From Carboxylicivirga sediminis (GTDB taxonomy: Bacteria > Bacteroidota > Bacteroidia > Bacteroidales > Marinilabiliaceae), in assembly GCF_018156225.1 (NCBI RefSeq), contig NZ_JAGTAR010000013.1, positions 1 to 64,000 on the forward strand: a DNA stretch of 64,000 bases, read 5' to 3'. Made by a program: the position numbers and the translations under genes. Shown one piece after another: positions 44,724-52,276 of this stretch (positions are counted from its first letter, which is position 1; each line of letters begins with the position of its first letter). The notes beneath the pieces were generated by a model. It was not told the origin of the DNA. It did not search any database and saw nothing but the letters and a program-made list of their open reading frames with translations.

Positions 44724-45707
44724 TTATTCTTGCTTACTCATCACTATTGTATTATTTTGTATTTCAAATCTAAAAGGCTTTGTAACTGACAAAAATCCAA
44801 GTATTTCAAAAAGGGTTTCGTTCTTAAATCTACCGGAATACTTATAGCTATAAAGCTCCTCATCAAGAACTATTAGCTCAACCCCAAACTTTCGTTCTAA
44901 TCTTGTAACAATCTCTTTTAGGGTGGCCTGTTCAAAGACCAGATATCCATCAACCCAGGACTTGTTATGGTCCGCTGCTTTTACAACTTCCATTTGCATA
45001 TTCCCTTTATAAAGAATAGCTTTTTCATCGGGTTTCATCTCACAACTTTTCAAGTTCGAAAATGCCCCATTTAACCGAACACTACCTTCTTTTAAGTATG
45101 TTGTTATCATTTCATCTTCCTGATAAGCCGATAGAATAAATTCAGTGCCTAATACCTCCACCTGCAAATGGGAAGTTTCTACCCTAAACGGCCTGTTTAT
45201 GTCTTTAGACACCTTAAAAGAACCTTCTCCAATCAGAACAACATCCCTGCTATCATTAGAAAACATTTCTGGGAAAAGGAGAATCGATGATGCATTCAAA
45301 ATAACTTTACTGCTATCTGGCAGTATAATTTCCTTGGTCTCACCAATAGCTGTTGAGTACCTAATGGTATTAACTAGTGGAGAATCTTTCTGTAACAAAT
45401 AAACCAAAGAAGTAGATAAAAGCACTAGGATTGATGCTGCCACCTTCAAAAACAAGTTTTGTCTTCTTTGCCATAGAATTGTCTTATCCTTCACATCAGA
45501 GAATACTCTATTATATATCCTATTGGTAGCATCGGGACTCACTGTTAAGTATCCACTATCCCAAAACCGTTTAACAACATCGTATTTCTTACCATGAGTT
45601 GTATCTTCTTTAATTAACTCATGTAATAAAGCACTTTCCTCAAGGGTGTTCTCCTTTATTAACTCTCTAGTAAAAAGTGGTATTATTTCTTTTTTCCTTT
45701 TCATCAT
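44724..45707 (-). CDS. FecR-family anti-sigma factor 2
   Basis: This 327-residue inner-membrane regulator has a cytoplasmic helical N-terminus, one membrane segment near 85-104 ('NLFLKVAASILVLLSTSLVY'), and periplasmic FecR and DUF4974 domains. Landmarks are 'LGTEFILSAYQEDEMITTYLKEGSV' and 'FEQATLKEIVTRLERKFGVEL'. It controls the ECF sigma factor encoded 64 bases upstream and receives the signal from SusC 2. Confidence 0.92.
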   Translation of the reverse strand: MMKRKKEIIPLFTRELIKENTLEESALLHELIKEDTTHGKKYDVVKRFWDSGYLTVSPDATNRIYNRVFSDVKDKTILWQRRQNLFLKVAASILVLLSTSLVYLLQKDSPLVNTIRYSTAIGETKEIILPDSSKVILNASSILLFPEMFSNDSRDVVLIGEGSFKVSKDINRPFRVETSHLQVEVLGTEFILSAYQEDEMITTYLKEGSVRLNGAFSNLKSCEMKPDEKAILYKGNMQMEVVKAADHNKSWVDGYLVFEQATLKEIVTRLERKFGVELIVLDEELYSYKYSGRFKNETLFEILGFLSVTKPFRFEIQNNTIVMSKQE

Positions 45708-45771
45708 TTACTGGTCTTCATTAATAAAGACCATATGAAAATCAAAAAAGCCTAGGTTGTATTCAAAAAAA

Positions 45772-46359
45772 CTAGAAAATATTAAATAGCAACAATAACA
45801 ACCTCATGCCTTCTCGGGTAGGATGTTTTTTAGTATTCCCCACTTGTTCAATTAATTTAGTAACGGCTGTTTTCAGATGATACTCAACTGTCTTCTCTGA
45901 AATATTAAGAACATTGGCAATTTCTTTTCGTTTAAACCCTTGCAATTTGGCCATAGAGAACACAAGTTTACATTTTGGGGGCAAACAGTCAATCGCCTCG
46001 TTAAGGGCATCTATCAACTCTGAATCAAATCCCTCTTCTTTAGGCACTTCTATACGATCAATATAATATGAAGGTAGTTCATCAAGTTTAATTTCGTTTT
46101 GTTTTTTTCGTTTGATGGCTGTTAAACAGCTATTGCGTACGGCAATAAAGAGATAATTCTTTAAATCCTCTATTTCAAGTAATTTCCCTCTATTTTTCCA
46201 AAGTTTCAGGAAAACATCACTGATAATTTCCTCTGCCACCTCACTACTATTAACGAATCCCCTTGCAAAGCTATATAAACCTGAATTATAGGTACTCATT
46301 AAATGTGCAAACTCCAGTTGGTCTCCTTGGCTAATACGTGCTATTGAGGCTTGGTTCAT
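45772..46359 (-). CDS. ECF RNA polymerase sigma factor 2 (RpoE/FecI type)
   Basis: This 195-residue sigma factor has region 2 ('LMSTYNSGLYSFARGFV', 'AEEIISDVFLKLWKN') and region 4 ('LPPKCKLVFSMAKLQGFKRK', 'EIANVLNISEKTVEYHLKTA'). It is expected to drive the second susCD locus once FecR 2 is released. A vegetative-type promoter lies upstream, giving the same design as the first ECF unit. Sequence differences in the region-4 recognition helix suggest the two sigma factors use separate promoters. Confidence 0.93.
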   Translation of the reverse strand: MNQASIARISQGDQLEFAHLMSTYNSGLYSFARGFVNSSEVAEEIISDVFLKLWKNRGKLLEIEDLKNYLFIAVRNSCLTAIKRKKQNEIKLDELPSYYIDRIEVPKEEGFDSELIDALNEAIDCLPPKCKLVFSMAKLQGFKRKEIANVLNISEKTVEYHLKTAVTKLIEQVGNTKKHPTREGMRLLLLLFNIF

Positions 46360-46392
46360 AGTATTAATTAATTCCTAATAACCTGTAGAACT

Positions 46393-46421
46393 CAAATATA
46401 TGCTTTTAATTAAACACCAAC
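46393..46421 (-). promoter_or_regulatory. Bacteroidetes-type promoter of ECF sigma gene 2
   Basis: On the minus strand GTTG (46421-46418, three of four bases of TTTG), a 17-base spacer and TATATTTG (46400-46393) match the vegetative consensus. The predicted transcript start is about 25 bases before the sigma ATG at 46359. Confidence 0.5.
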
Positions 46422-46508
46422 CGTCTGTTTTGTCTAAAAAAACTGACAAAATTTAGTTTACCATCTAATGACATAAGTACCTGAATGCAATGAAAACCTC
46501 TATTTTAT

Positions 46509-47906
46509 TTACAAGCTGATAGTTTTTAAAGCGCCTCCTTCCAATCGCGATTCCTCAGCCATAAAACCCATTAAGTGACTTTCCATTGATGCCTGAATTG
46601 TTGAAGTTAATCGTTCAGGATCGTTATGCGCAACTGCTCTGATAAAGTCATACATTAGCCAGTAATCACCTCCCCCATGACCATAAAAGGCTGCATTTTC
46701 ATCAATACTTAAATTGGATGCATCCCATGTCCGTTTTTTTCCTGTAATAGCGCTGTAATGGACGAGTTCATCCATATCACCAAACATATCACCCATTGTG
46801 CCAAATATGCGGGTTCTTCTACGCCCATAATGCGTGTGCGCCTCCATAGAAAATGATAGAGTTATATCATCTTCAAATTCGAAATTACTTACCTGATGAT
46901 CCACTACGTTATTATCACAATGGTAAACACATCGACCGTAAGGCCCTGTTCGAAGTTCATTTAATATAGTCTCGTCGCTTGCACTTTGTAAATCAAAATT
47001 AAAGTGCTGCCCCCAGGTGCGCGATTCCTTGTATATTTTAATTGCTGAAAACGGACAGTTACGTTCAACCATACAACCATCGGTACACCGTAATGTAGAT
47101 CCTTTGGGTGCATTTTTCTCCTGAAAAAGTGATAACGAACCAAAGGATGACACCTTTTTACAAGACTTACCAATTAGCCAACGCAAAATATCTGTATCAT
47201 GACAGGACTTGGAGAGAATCATTGGTGTTGATTTTTGAGAGTTTCCCCAATTACCTCTGACAAAAGAATGCGACATATGAATTCGCTGGACAGGCTCAAG
47301 GTGCTGCACACTCACAATATCTCCTATTTCACCAGAATCGATAATTTGTTTCATCTTTCTGAAATACGGCGTATATCTTAAAACATGACAGATAGCAACA
47401 ATCGCCTTCTTTTTGACAGATAATTCTAAAATGTCATTACATTCTTCCCAGGTTTGGGCAATCGCTTTTTCCAAAAGCATATCATAGCCCTGGTTTAACC
47501 CTGCCATTGCCGGTCCATAATGCAGATGATCTGGTGTTGCTATAATTAAAGCATCTGCAAATTTAGCTTGCTCAAATACATGCTCCCAGGTCACAAACTG
47601 CTTGTCAGCCGGAATATTAAAAGCCTTTGCCACCCTTTCGCGACGATAAGTTATTGGTTCTGCAACACCAACAATTTTTATTTCATCACGATGCGAGGCA
47701 GCATACTGCCCATATGCTAACCACCCCCGACTTCCAGCTCCAATAATTACAGCAGTGATAGGTTTCTTTAACGCATCTTCTTTATTATTTCTTTCAGACA
47801 ATAATCGCACACTCGCCTCTGCTGTTTCAGCATGTGCCAAGAGTGGCATTGAAATCGATGCCATCCCCAGTGTCTTAATCATATTTCGTCTATTCCAGTT
47901 TTTCAT
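46509..47906 (-). CDS. Tat-exported Gfo/Idh/MocA-family oxidoreductase
   Basis: The protein is about 465 residues from the ATG at 47906, with a Tat signal (MKNWNRRNMIKTLGMASIS). A Rossmann motif 'VIIGAGSRGWLAYGQYA', 'EKAIAQTWEECNDIL' (the catalytic EK of the family) and 'SCHDTDILRWLIG' follow. Tat export with bound NAD suits exo-glycosidases of the GH109 type, which use an NAD-dependent oxidation-elimination mechanism, or periplasmic sugar dehydrogenases. The GxGxRG pattern agrees with GH109, but family membership is not certain. It precedes no other gene on its transcript and is 54 bases from the sugar porter stop. Confidence 0.75.
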   Translation of the reverse strand: MKNWNRRNMIKTLGMASISMPLLAHAETAEASVRLLSERNNKEDALKKPITAVIIGAGSRGWLAYGQYAASHRDEIKIVGVAEPITYRRERVAKAFNIPADKQFVTWEHVFEQAKFADALIIATPDHLHYGPAMAGLNQGYDMLLEKAIAQTWEECNDILELSVKKKAIVAICHVLRYTPYFRKMKQIIDSGEIGDIVSVQHLEPVQRIHMSHSFVRGNWGNSQKSTPMILSKSCHDTDILRWLIGKSCKKVSSFGSLSLFQEKNAPKGSTLRCTDGCMVERNCPFSAIKIYKESRTWGQHFNFDLQSASDETILNELRTGPYGRCVYHCDNNVVDHQVSNFEFEDDITLSFSMEAHTHYGRRRTRIFGTMGDMFGDMDELVHYSAITGKKRTWDASNLSIDENAAFYGHGGGDYWLMYDFIRAVAHNDPERLTSTIQASMESHLMGFMAEESRLEGGALKTISL

Positions 47907-47960
47907 GATTATTGATTTTTCAACAACAAACCTTAGAAACAACAGAGTACAGAAGGAATC

Positions 47961-49292
47961 TCACCTATTTTCTCGTTCAATCTCTTCTAAAGTTTTATTG
48001 GTAGTTTCAAACAAGTATTTCTTAAAAAAGAAAAATCCGCTAAATGTCATAACTGAGAAAAAGGCAAAGCTATAGGCCACACCTTTTCCCTGTTCAAACA
48101 TGCCTGTCACAACAGGAAACAGGAAAGTAATAACCCCGCTAACCATCCAATTGGAGAACGATCCTATAGCAACACCCCTTGACCGTATATTATTTGGAAA
48201 GACTTCGGCCAATAACACAAATACAACAGCTCCCATCGATGACGCAAAGAACGCAACATAAACGATTAGTACAATGATTAAAATCCAACTGCTGGTTTGC
48301 CCCATGAAAAAGGCCCACGAAAAAACACCTAAAGCAATAGCCATTCCTATAGTGCCATAATAAAGTAAAGTCTTTCTGCCAATTCGGTCGATAAACTTCA
48401 TCGCCAGTAAGGTAAAGGTTAAATTAGTCAAACCCAGTATCACGGTTTGGCCAATAGCCGAATCAGTAGAAAACCCGGCAGCTCTAAATATATCAGTTGC
48501 ATAATAAAATACGATTGCTACCCCCGTTAGTTGACTATACAACCCTATACAAATACCTATTAAGGTAAACCTCAGGTTTGGTTTTTTAAACAGTTTTTCT
48601 TGTTGTTGTTTCTTCTCTTCAGCAATTGTTTCTCTGATTTCCCTAATAATATTTTCTGATTCATCTAAAGGGTTCACTTCCTGAATGACAAGTTGTGCCT
48701 GCTCATAATTACCTTTCTGAACCAGCCATCGCGGACTTTTACCTACCTTAAATAACAATAGAAGAAATAACAGTGAAGGCACTGCCTCTGATACAAACAT
48801 GTATCTCCAATTGTTTCCACCTGTATTAATAAGCAGATAATCAACAAAGAATGCCAATAAAATACCAACTACTAATGCAAGTTGAAATGTTATAATTAGA
48901 CGTCCTCGGAAGGCAGCAGGAGCTATTTCTGAAATATACATTGGCGAAAGAACTGAAGCTGCACCTACTGCTAGTCCACCTATAAAACGAAATACAATAA
49001 AGCTGTTAATTTCTTGTGCCAGCCCGGTCCCAAGCGCTGAGATCAAAAATAGAACTGCAGCCATTTTTAACATCTGTCTCCGTCCAAATAGATCACCTGG
49101 CTTTCCAATGCTAATAGCCCCAACAATACAACCAACTAAAGCCGAGCTAACAGCCCATCCCGTCATGATGTCATTAAGTTCAAAATGAGCTTTAAAAAAA
49201 GGTAAAGCACCATTTATTACTGCTGTATCGAAGCCATATAGCAACCCTCCTATAGCTGCAACTAAAGTATAAAGAATCAGTTTTCCTTTCAT
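47961..49292 (-). CDS. MFS sugar porter (SP family, XylE/GalP-like)
   Basis: This 443-residue inner-membrane transporter has 12 hydrophobic segments and sugar-porter signatures. These are 'YGFDTAVINGALPF' in TM1, 'RFIGGLAVGAASVLSPMYISEIAP' in TM4, 'GKSPRWLVQKGNYEQA' in the central loop, and 'DRIGRKTLL' and 'EVFPNNIRSRGVA' later. It imports a monosaccharide with protons. It is the second permease of the window and differs in family from the FucP-like one, so two distinct released sugars are probable. It sits between the TIM-barrel-like gene and the Gfo/Idh gene. Confidence 0.92.
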   Translation of the reverse strand: MKGKLILYTLVAAIGGLLYGFDTAVINGALPFFKAHFELNDIMTGWAVSSALVGCIVGAISIGKPGDLFGRRQMLKMAAVLFLISALGTGLAQEINSFIVFRFIGGLAVGAASVLSPMYISEIAPAAFRGRLIITFQLALVVGILLAFFVDYLLINTGGNNWRYMFVSEAVPSLLFLLLLFKVGKSPRWLVQKGNYEQAQLVIQEVNPLDESENIIREIRETIAEEKKQQQEKLFKKPNLRFTLIGICIGLYSQLTGVAIVFYYATDIFRAAGFSTDSAIGQTVILGLTNLTFTLLAMKFIDRIGRKTLLYYGTIGMAIALGVFSWAFFMGQTSSWILIIVLIVYVAFFASSMGAVVFVLLAEVFPNNIRSRGVAIGSFSNWMVSGVITFLFPVVTGMFEQGKGVAYSFAFFSVMTFSGFFFFKKYLFETTNKTLEEIERENR

Positions 49293-49418
49293 TTTAAATT
49301 TGATAGTGCATGTTACTGCATATTAACATTGTTGCTACATTGCTAATCCAGGCAAATAAACTCAATCAAATTAATAAGTTATAGCCTGGATTAACATCTG
49401 CGCTTTCAGCTTTATTTT

Positions 49419-50447
49419 TTAGCAATTTAGTACTTCGCCATAAGCCTCACCTAATATGTCCCACACTTTACGAGGTTCAGGTGCTGATAGCAAAGTACCC
49501 TGACCAGCTCTGTATGTCCACGAAAATATAGAGTCGACTCCTTCTTCTGCATAAATTTTCACAATATCTTTTATTGTACTCAAATTTTCGGGTGAACGAA
49601 AGAAGGATTGTATCCAACGTTGCGAAGGCTTATTATTCTGCTTTGCAAGCGACACTGTCGTTTTGGCAATATTCCTATGAGCCATTAATGGATCGTTCCC
49701 ATCCACCAAAATTGATGTTGAAAACACATCATAAGCCGGATTAAATGCAATCCTTTCCCAATCATCAAACCCCCTTGCATGTGTGCTGTAGAAATGGTTA
49801 TCTGCCGGCAAGGAGCATTGAATAACCTTTAGAGAAGGGTTTATAGATTTAACGATACGACTACCTTCTGTCAGAATTTCATTTGCTTGATCAAAACGAA
49901 ACTTCAAGACTGTTTTTGTTAATGTTTTAGGCATCTCATACCCATATTTATCCTTAAATATGCGCTGGGTGATTGGGTTTCTGCATGAAAAATCAGTCGT
50001 ACTTTGGTAGCTAATCGGATAAACCGGCATGGCATAATGTGGCTCATCCCAAAAGAAACCATCAACATCACACGTTCTGGCCAAATCAGCCAAAATACCC
50101 CAGAAATATTCGCGAAATGCCGGCGAACTTGGCGAAGCTGCGGCTAATGGTTCTCCAGTTAGTGCCGACCATTGCCGATCATTGACATGACACTCCTGTA
50201 GAAATACAGATGGTGGTTCTCCCCCAAAAAACTTACCTATCCCCCAAGTATTTAAATACACTTTTAGCCCAACTTTTCTGGCCTCATCCACAATTAAAGG
50301 AATAGTCGGTTTCCAAAAAAACAAATCAAACTCAGTAAGTGCAAGAAGAACGGCGGTACAGTTGTGTGCCTTCATCTCCTGAAAGTCCTTTCGGGCATGT
50401 TCCGGATAGGAAATACCATAATAACTAACTCCTGTTTCTGTAACCAT
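49419..50447 (-). CDS. Unrecognised TIM-barrel-like protein, putative glycosidase-type
   Basis: This 342-residue protein has no signal peptide or membrane segment. It alternates short hydrophobic strands and helices as in a beta/alpha barrel: 'VSYYGISYPEHARKDFQEMK', 'CTAVLLALTEFDLFFW', 'VGLKVYLNTWGIGKFF', 'VDGFFWDEPHYAMP', 'LKVIQCSLPADNHF' and 'VDSIFSWTYRAGQG'. The acidic 'FFWDEPHY' strand end looks like the Asp-Glu site of glycosidase-type barrels. I do not recognise the family. It starts 12 bases after the SIS-domain gene and precedes a sugar porter, so it probably acts in the cytoplasm on the imported sugar or its phosphate. Confidence 0.5.
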   Translation of the reverse strand: MVTETGVSYYGISYPEHARKDFQEMKAHNCTAVLLALTEFDLFFWKPTIPLIVDEARKVGLKVYLNTWGIGKFFGGEPPSVFLQECHVNDRQWSALTGEPLAAASPSSPAFREYFWGILADLARTCDVDGFFWDEPHYAMPVYPISYQSTTDFSCRNPITQRIFKDKYGYEMPKTLTKTVLKFRFDQANEILTEGSRIVKSINPSLKVIQCSLPADNHFYSTHARGFDDWERIAFNPAYDVFSTSILVDGNDPLMAHRNIAKTTVSLAKQNNKPSQRWIQSFFRSPENLSTIKDIVKIYAEEGVDSIFSWTYRAGQGTLLSAPEPRKVWDILGEAYGEVLNC

Positions 50448-50458
50448 TGCTATTTAAA

Positions 50459-51217
50459 TTAAAGAAATTTCACTCTTGAGTTATAACGCTCACGCATGGC
50501 CTTATTCTTTTCATCACCACCAGGTATGTTCGCACTTGACCAGACAGGTGGCTCAACCCCCCTTGCCACACATGTTTTCACACATTCCATTTCTAATCGG
50601 TGTGCTATATAAAAATCTATAGTACTGGAAATACCAGTTATTGGCTGTTCCAGACCTTCTACTTTAATAACAGTATCTCCAAAAGGCACATAGTTTTCAA
50701 TGTAAATATCAACAACATCTGATAGGTGGTTTCCACTTTTATGCCTTATTGGAAAATCCTTTGGTATATTATTATCCCAATCTTTAGATGAAACACCAAT
50801 AACGGTTGCACCTCTCCTTTTTGCTTCCATGGCACAATCTATGGTTGGTGGATTAAATCCATAACTATGAAAAACAATAACCAAATCGTTTTCCTTTACT
50901 CCATAATAATCAACTGTTCCATCACCAATTCCATGCATCCTTTCGTGATTCAAATACATGTAAGCTGGTGTTACTGGGTGAATGGCGAAATCAATCATCG
51001 GGCAGATATTAGCTAATCCTCCAGCTCTCCAAAACAATTCCTGCATAACTAATGCAGTATGTCCACCACCACCATAAATATAAATTAAACGGTCATTCTC
51101 TATCGCATCTGCCATCGCCGATGCTGCTTTTTTTAACAATTCACCTTGCTCCTGCTCAAATTTTGTTGCTAAAGCATTGAATGTTTCCAATAATCTTAAA
51201 TCAGTTTTTGCTTCCAT
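50459..51217 (-). CDS. SIS-domain sugar isomerase-like protein
   Basis: This 252-residue cytoplasmic protein has a SIS (sugar isomerase) fold: a helical N-terminus, then 'RLIYIYGGGGHTALVMQELFWRAGG', 'ENDLVIVFHSYGFNPPTIDCAMEAKRRG' and 'ATVIGVSSKDWDNN'. It resembles UPF0309-type SIS proteins found beside sugar transporters, which bind phosphosugars. It lacks the C-terminal amidotransferase or kinase partner of GlmS or GutQ, so it is either an isomerase/deaminase of a phosphorylated amino sugar or a sensor. It is the first gene after the divergent AraC regulator. Confidence 0.78.
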   Translation of the reverse strand: MEAKTDLRLLETFNALATKFEQEQGELLKKAASAMADAIENDRLIYIYGGGGHTALVMQELFWRAGGLANICPMIDFAIHPVTPAYMYLNHERMHGIGDGTVDYYGVKENDLVIVFHSYGFNPPTIDCAMEAKRRGATVIGVSSKDWDNNIPKDFPIRHKSGNHLSDVVDIYIENYVPFGDTVIKVEGLEQPITGISSTIDFYIAHRLEMECVKTCVARGVEPPVWSSANIPGGDEKNKAMRERYNSRVKFL

Positions 51218-51306
51218 TTTCGTTTCATTTTTAAGTTGATTACTGTAAAAATATAGTTACTTTGATTAAATGTTATTCTAAAAAATACCATAGCACTAAA
51301 TCAAAC

Positions 51307-52194
51307 ATGGCAACACTTGATACAAAATCAACCAGCGACCGAAAAATCATTAATCTCCTTGAACTTGGTTTTAAAAACGTACTGGTGTTGGGACATTATA
51401 ACTATAAACGGGCTAAAGAAAACCTTGAGACCCATGTACACTCAGGCATCATTGAAATATGCTTTTTTGAGAAAGGCACACAGCACTATATAATAGGCCA
51501 AGATAATTACCATCTAAAAGGTGGAGATCTTCTAATTACGCACCCAAACGAACCTCATGGTACTAGTAGTTATCCGGAAGAAAAAGGTAGTTTATACTGG
51601 ATGCTTATAAGAATTCCGGAGAAAAATGACAAACTATTAAACTTGTCACCATCAAATTCTCAAATTTTAATAGAGCGTTTGCTAAACGTTAAGTCCAGAC
51701 ATTTTAAATCTCTGCCTGGAATTAAGAATATATTGTCTAGTATTTTTCAGGCTTACGCTAAGACAGATGAGCCCCTTAAAATGGTGGAGATAAACAGCTA
51801 TATACTTACCTTTCTATTGAAAGTAATTCATTCTGGTGAAGATCAGGAAAATGAACAGATGTCTGATGAAATTGTGTTTGTATGTGAATTTATCAAAGAT
51901 CATATTGAAGAAGATTTTGAGCTTGAGAAGTTAGCTTCGATAATCCACCTCTCTTTATCACGCTTTAAACATCGGTTTAAAGAAGAAAGCGGTGTTCCGC
52001 CTAAAGAATTTATCCTGAGGCAGAAAATTGAAAAAGCAAAACAACTTCTATTAACTTATCGGATGCCCATAAATGAAATTGCATTTACCCTTGGTTTTAC
52101 ATCTTCATCCTACTTTGCGACTGTTTTTAAACGGTTTACCAGGCAAACTCCAACTGAGTATATGAACAGTTATCACCAAAGATCTATTCAATAA
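51307..52194 (+). CDS. AraC-family transcriptional regulator with cupin domain
   Basis: The protein is 295 residues from the ATG at 51307; an in-frame TTG at 51262 would add 15 unlikely residues. The N-terminal cupin segment has 'LETHVHSGIIEICFFEKGTQHY' and 'GGDLLITHPNEPHGT'. The C-terminal AraC double helix-turn-helix has 'LEKLASIIHLSLSRFKHRFK' and 'INEIAFTLGFTSSSYFATVF'. It is divergent from the SIS, TIM-barrel, sugar-porter and Gfo/Idh genes and is the natural regulator of that cassette. The inducer is probably the sugar or a metabolite. Confidence 0.88.
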   Translation: MATLDTKSTSDRKIINLLELGFKNVLVLGHYNYKRAKENLETHVHSGIIEICFFEKGTQHYIIGQDNYHLKGGDLLITHPNEPHGTSSYPEEKGSLYWMLIRIPEKNDKLLNLSPSNSQILIERLLNVKSRHFKSLPGIKNILSSIFQAYAKTDEPLKMVEINSYILTFLLKVIHSGEDQENEQMSDEIVFVCEFIKDHIEEDFELEKLASIIHLSLSRFKHRFKEESGVPPKEFILRQKIEKAKQLLLTYRMPINEIAFTLGFTSSSYFATVFKRFTRQTPTEYMNSYHQRSIQ

Positions 52195-52276
52195 TTAACA
52201 GAAGTTCACTTGTTCGTTATGAAATATCTTTGCAGAACAACAAACTGGCTGTTTTGAAGAAAGGTGACAAGTTGTG

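Noticed and set aside
46428-46451. Inverted repeat TTTTGTC/GACAAAA near the second ECF sigma promoter
   Set aside because: Only seven bases with low GC; too weak to call a terminator or operator.
51235-51268. GTTGATTA and TTTGATTA repeats between the SIS gene and the AraC gene
   Set aside because: Spacing is 26 bases and the words differ; does not fit AraC half-site geometry.
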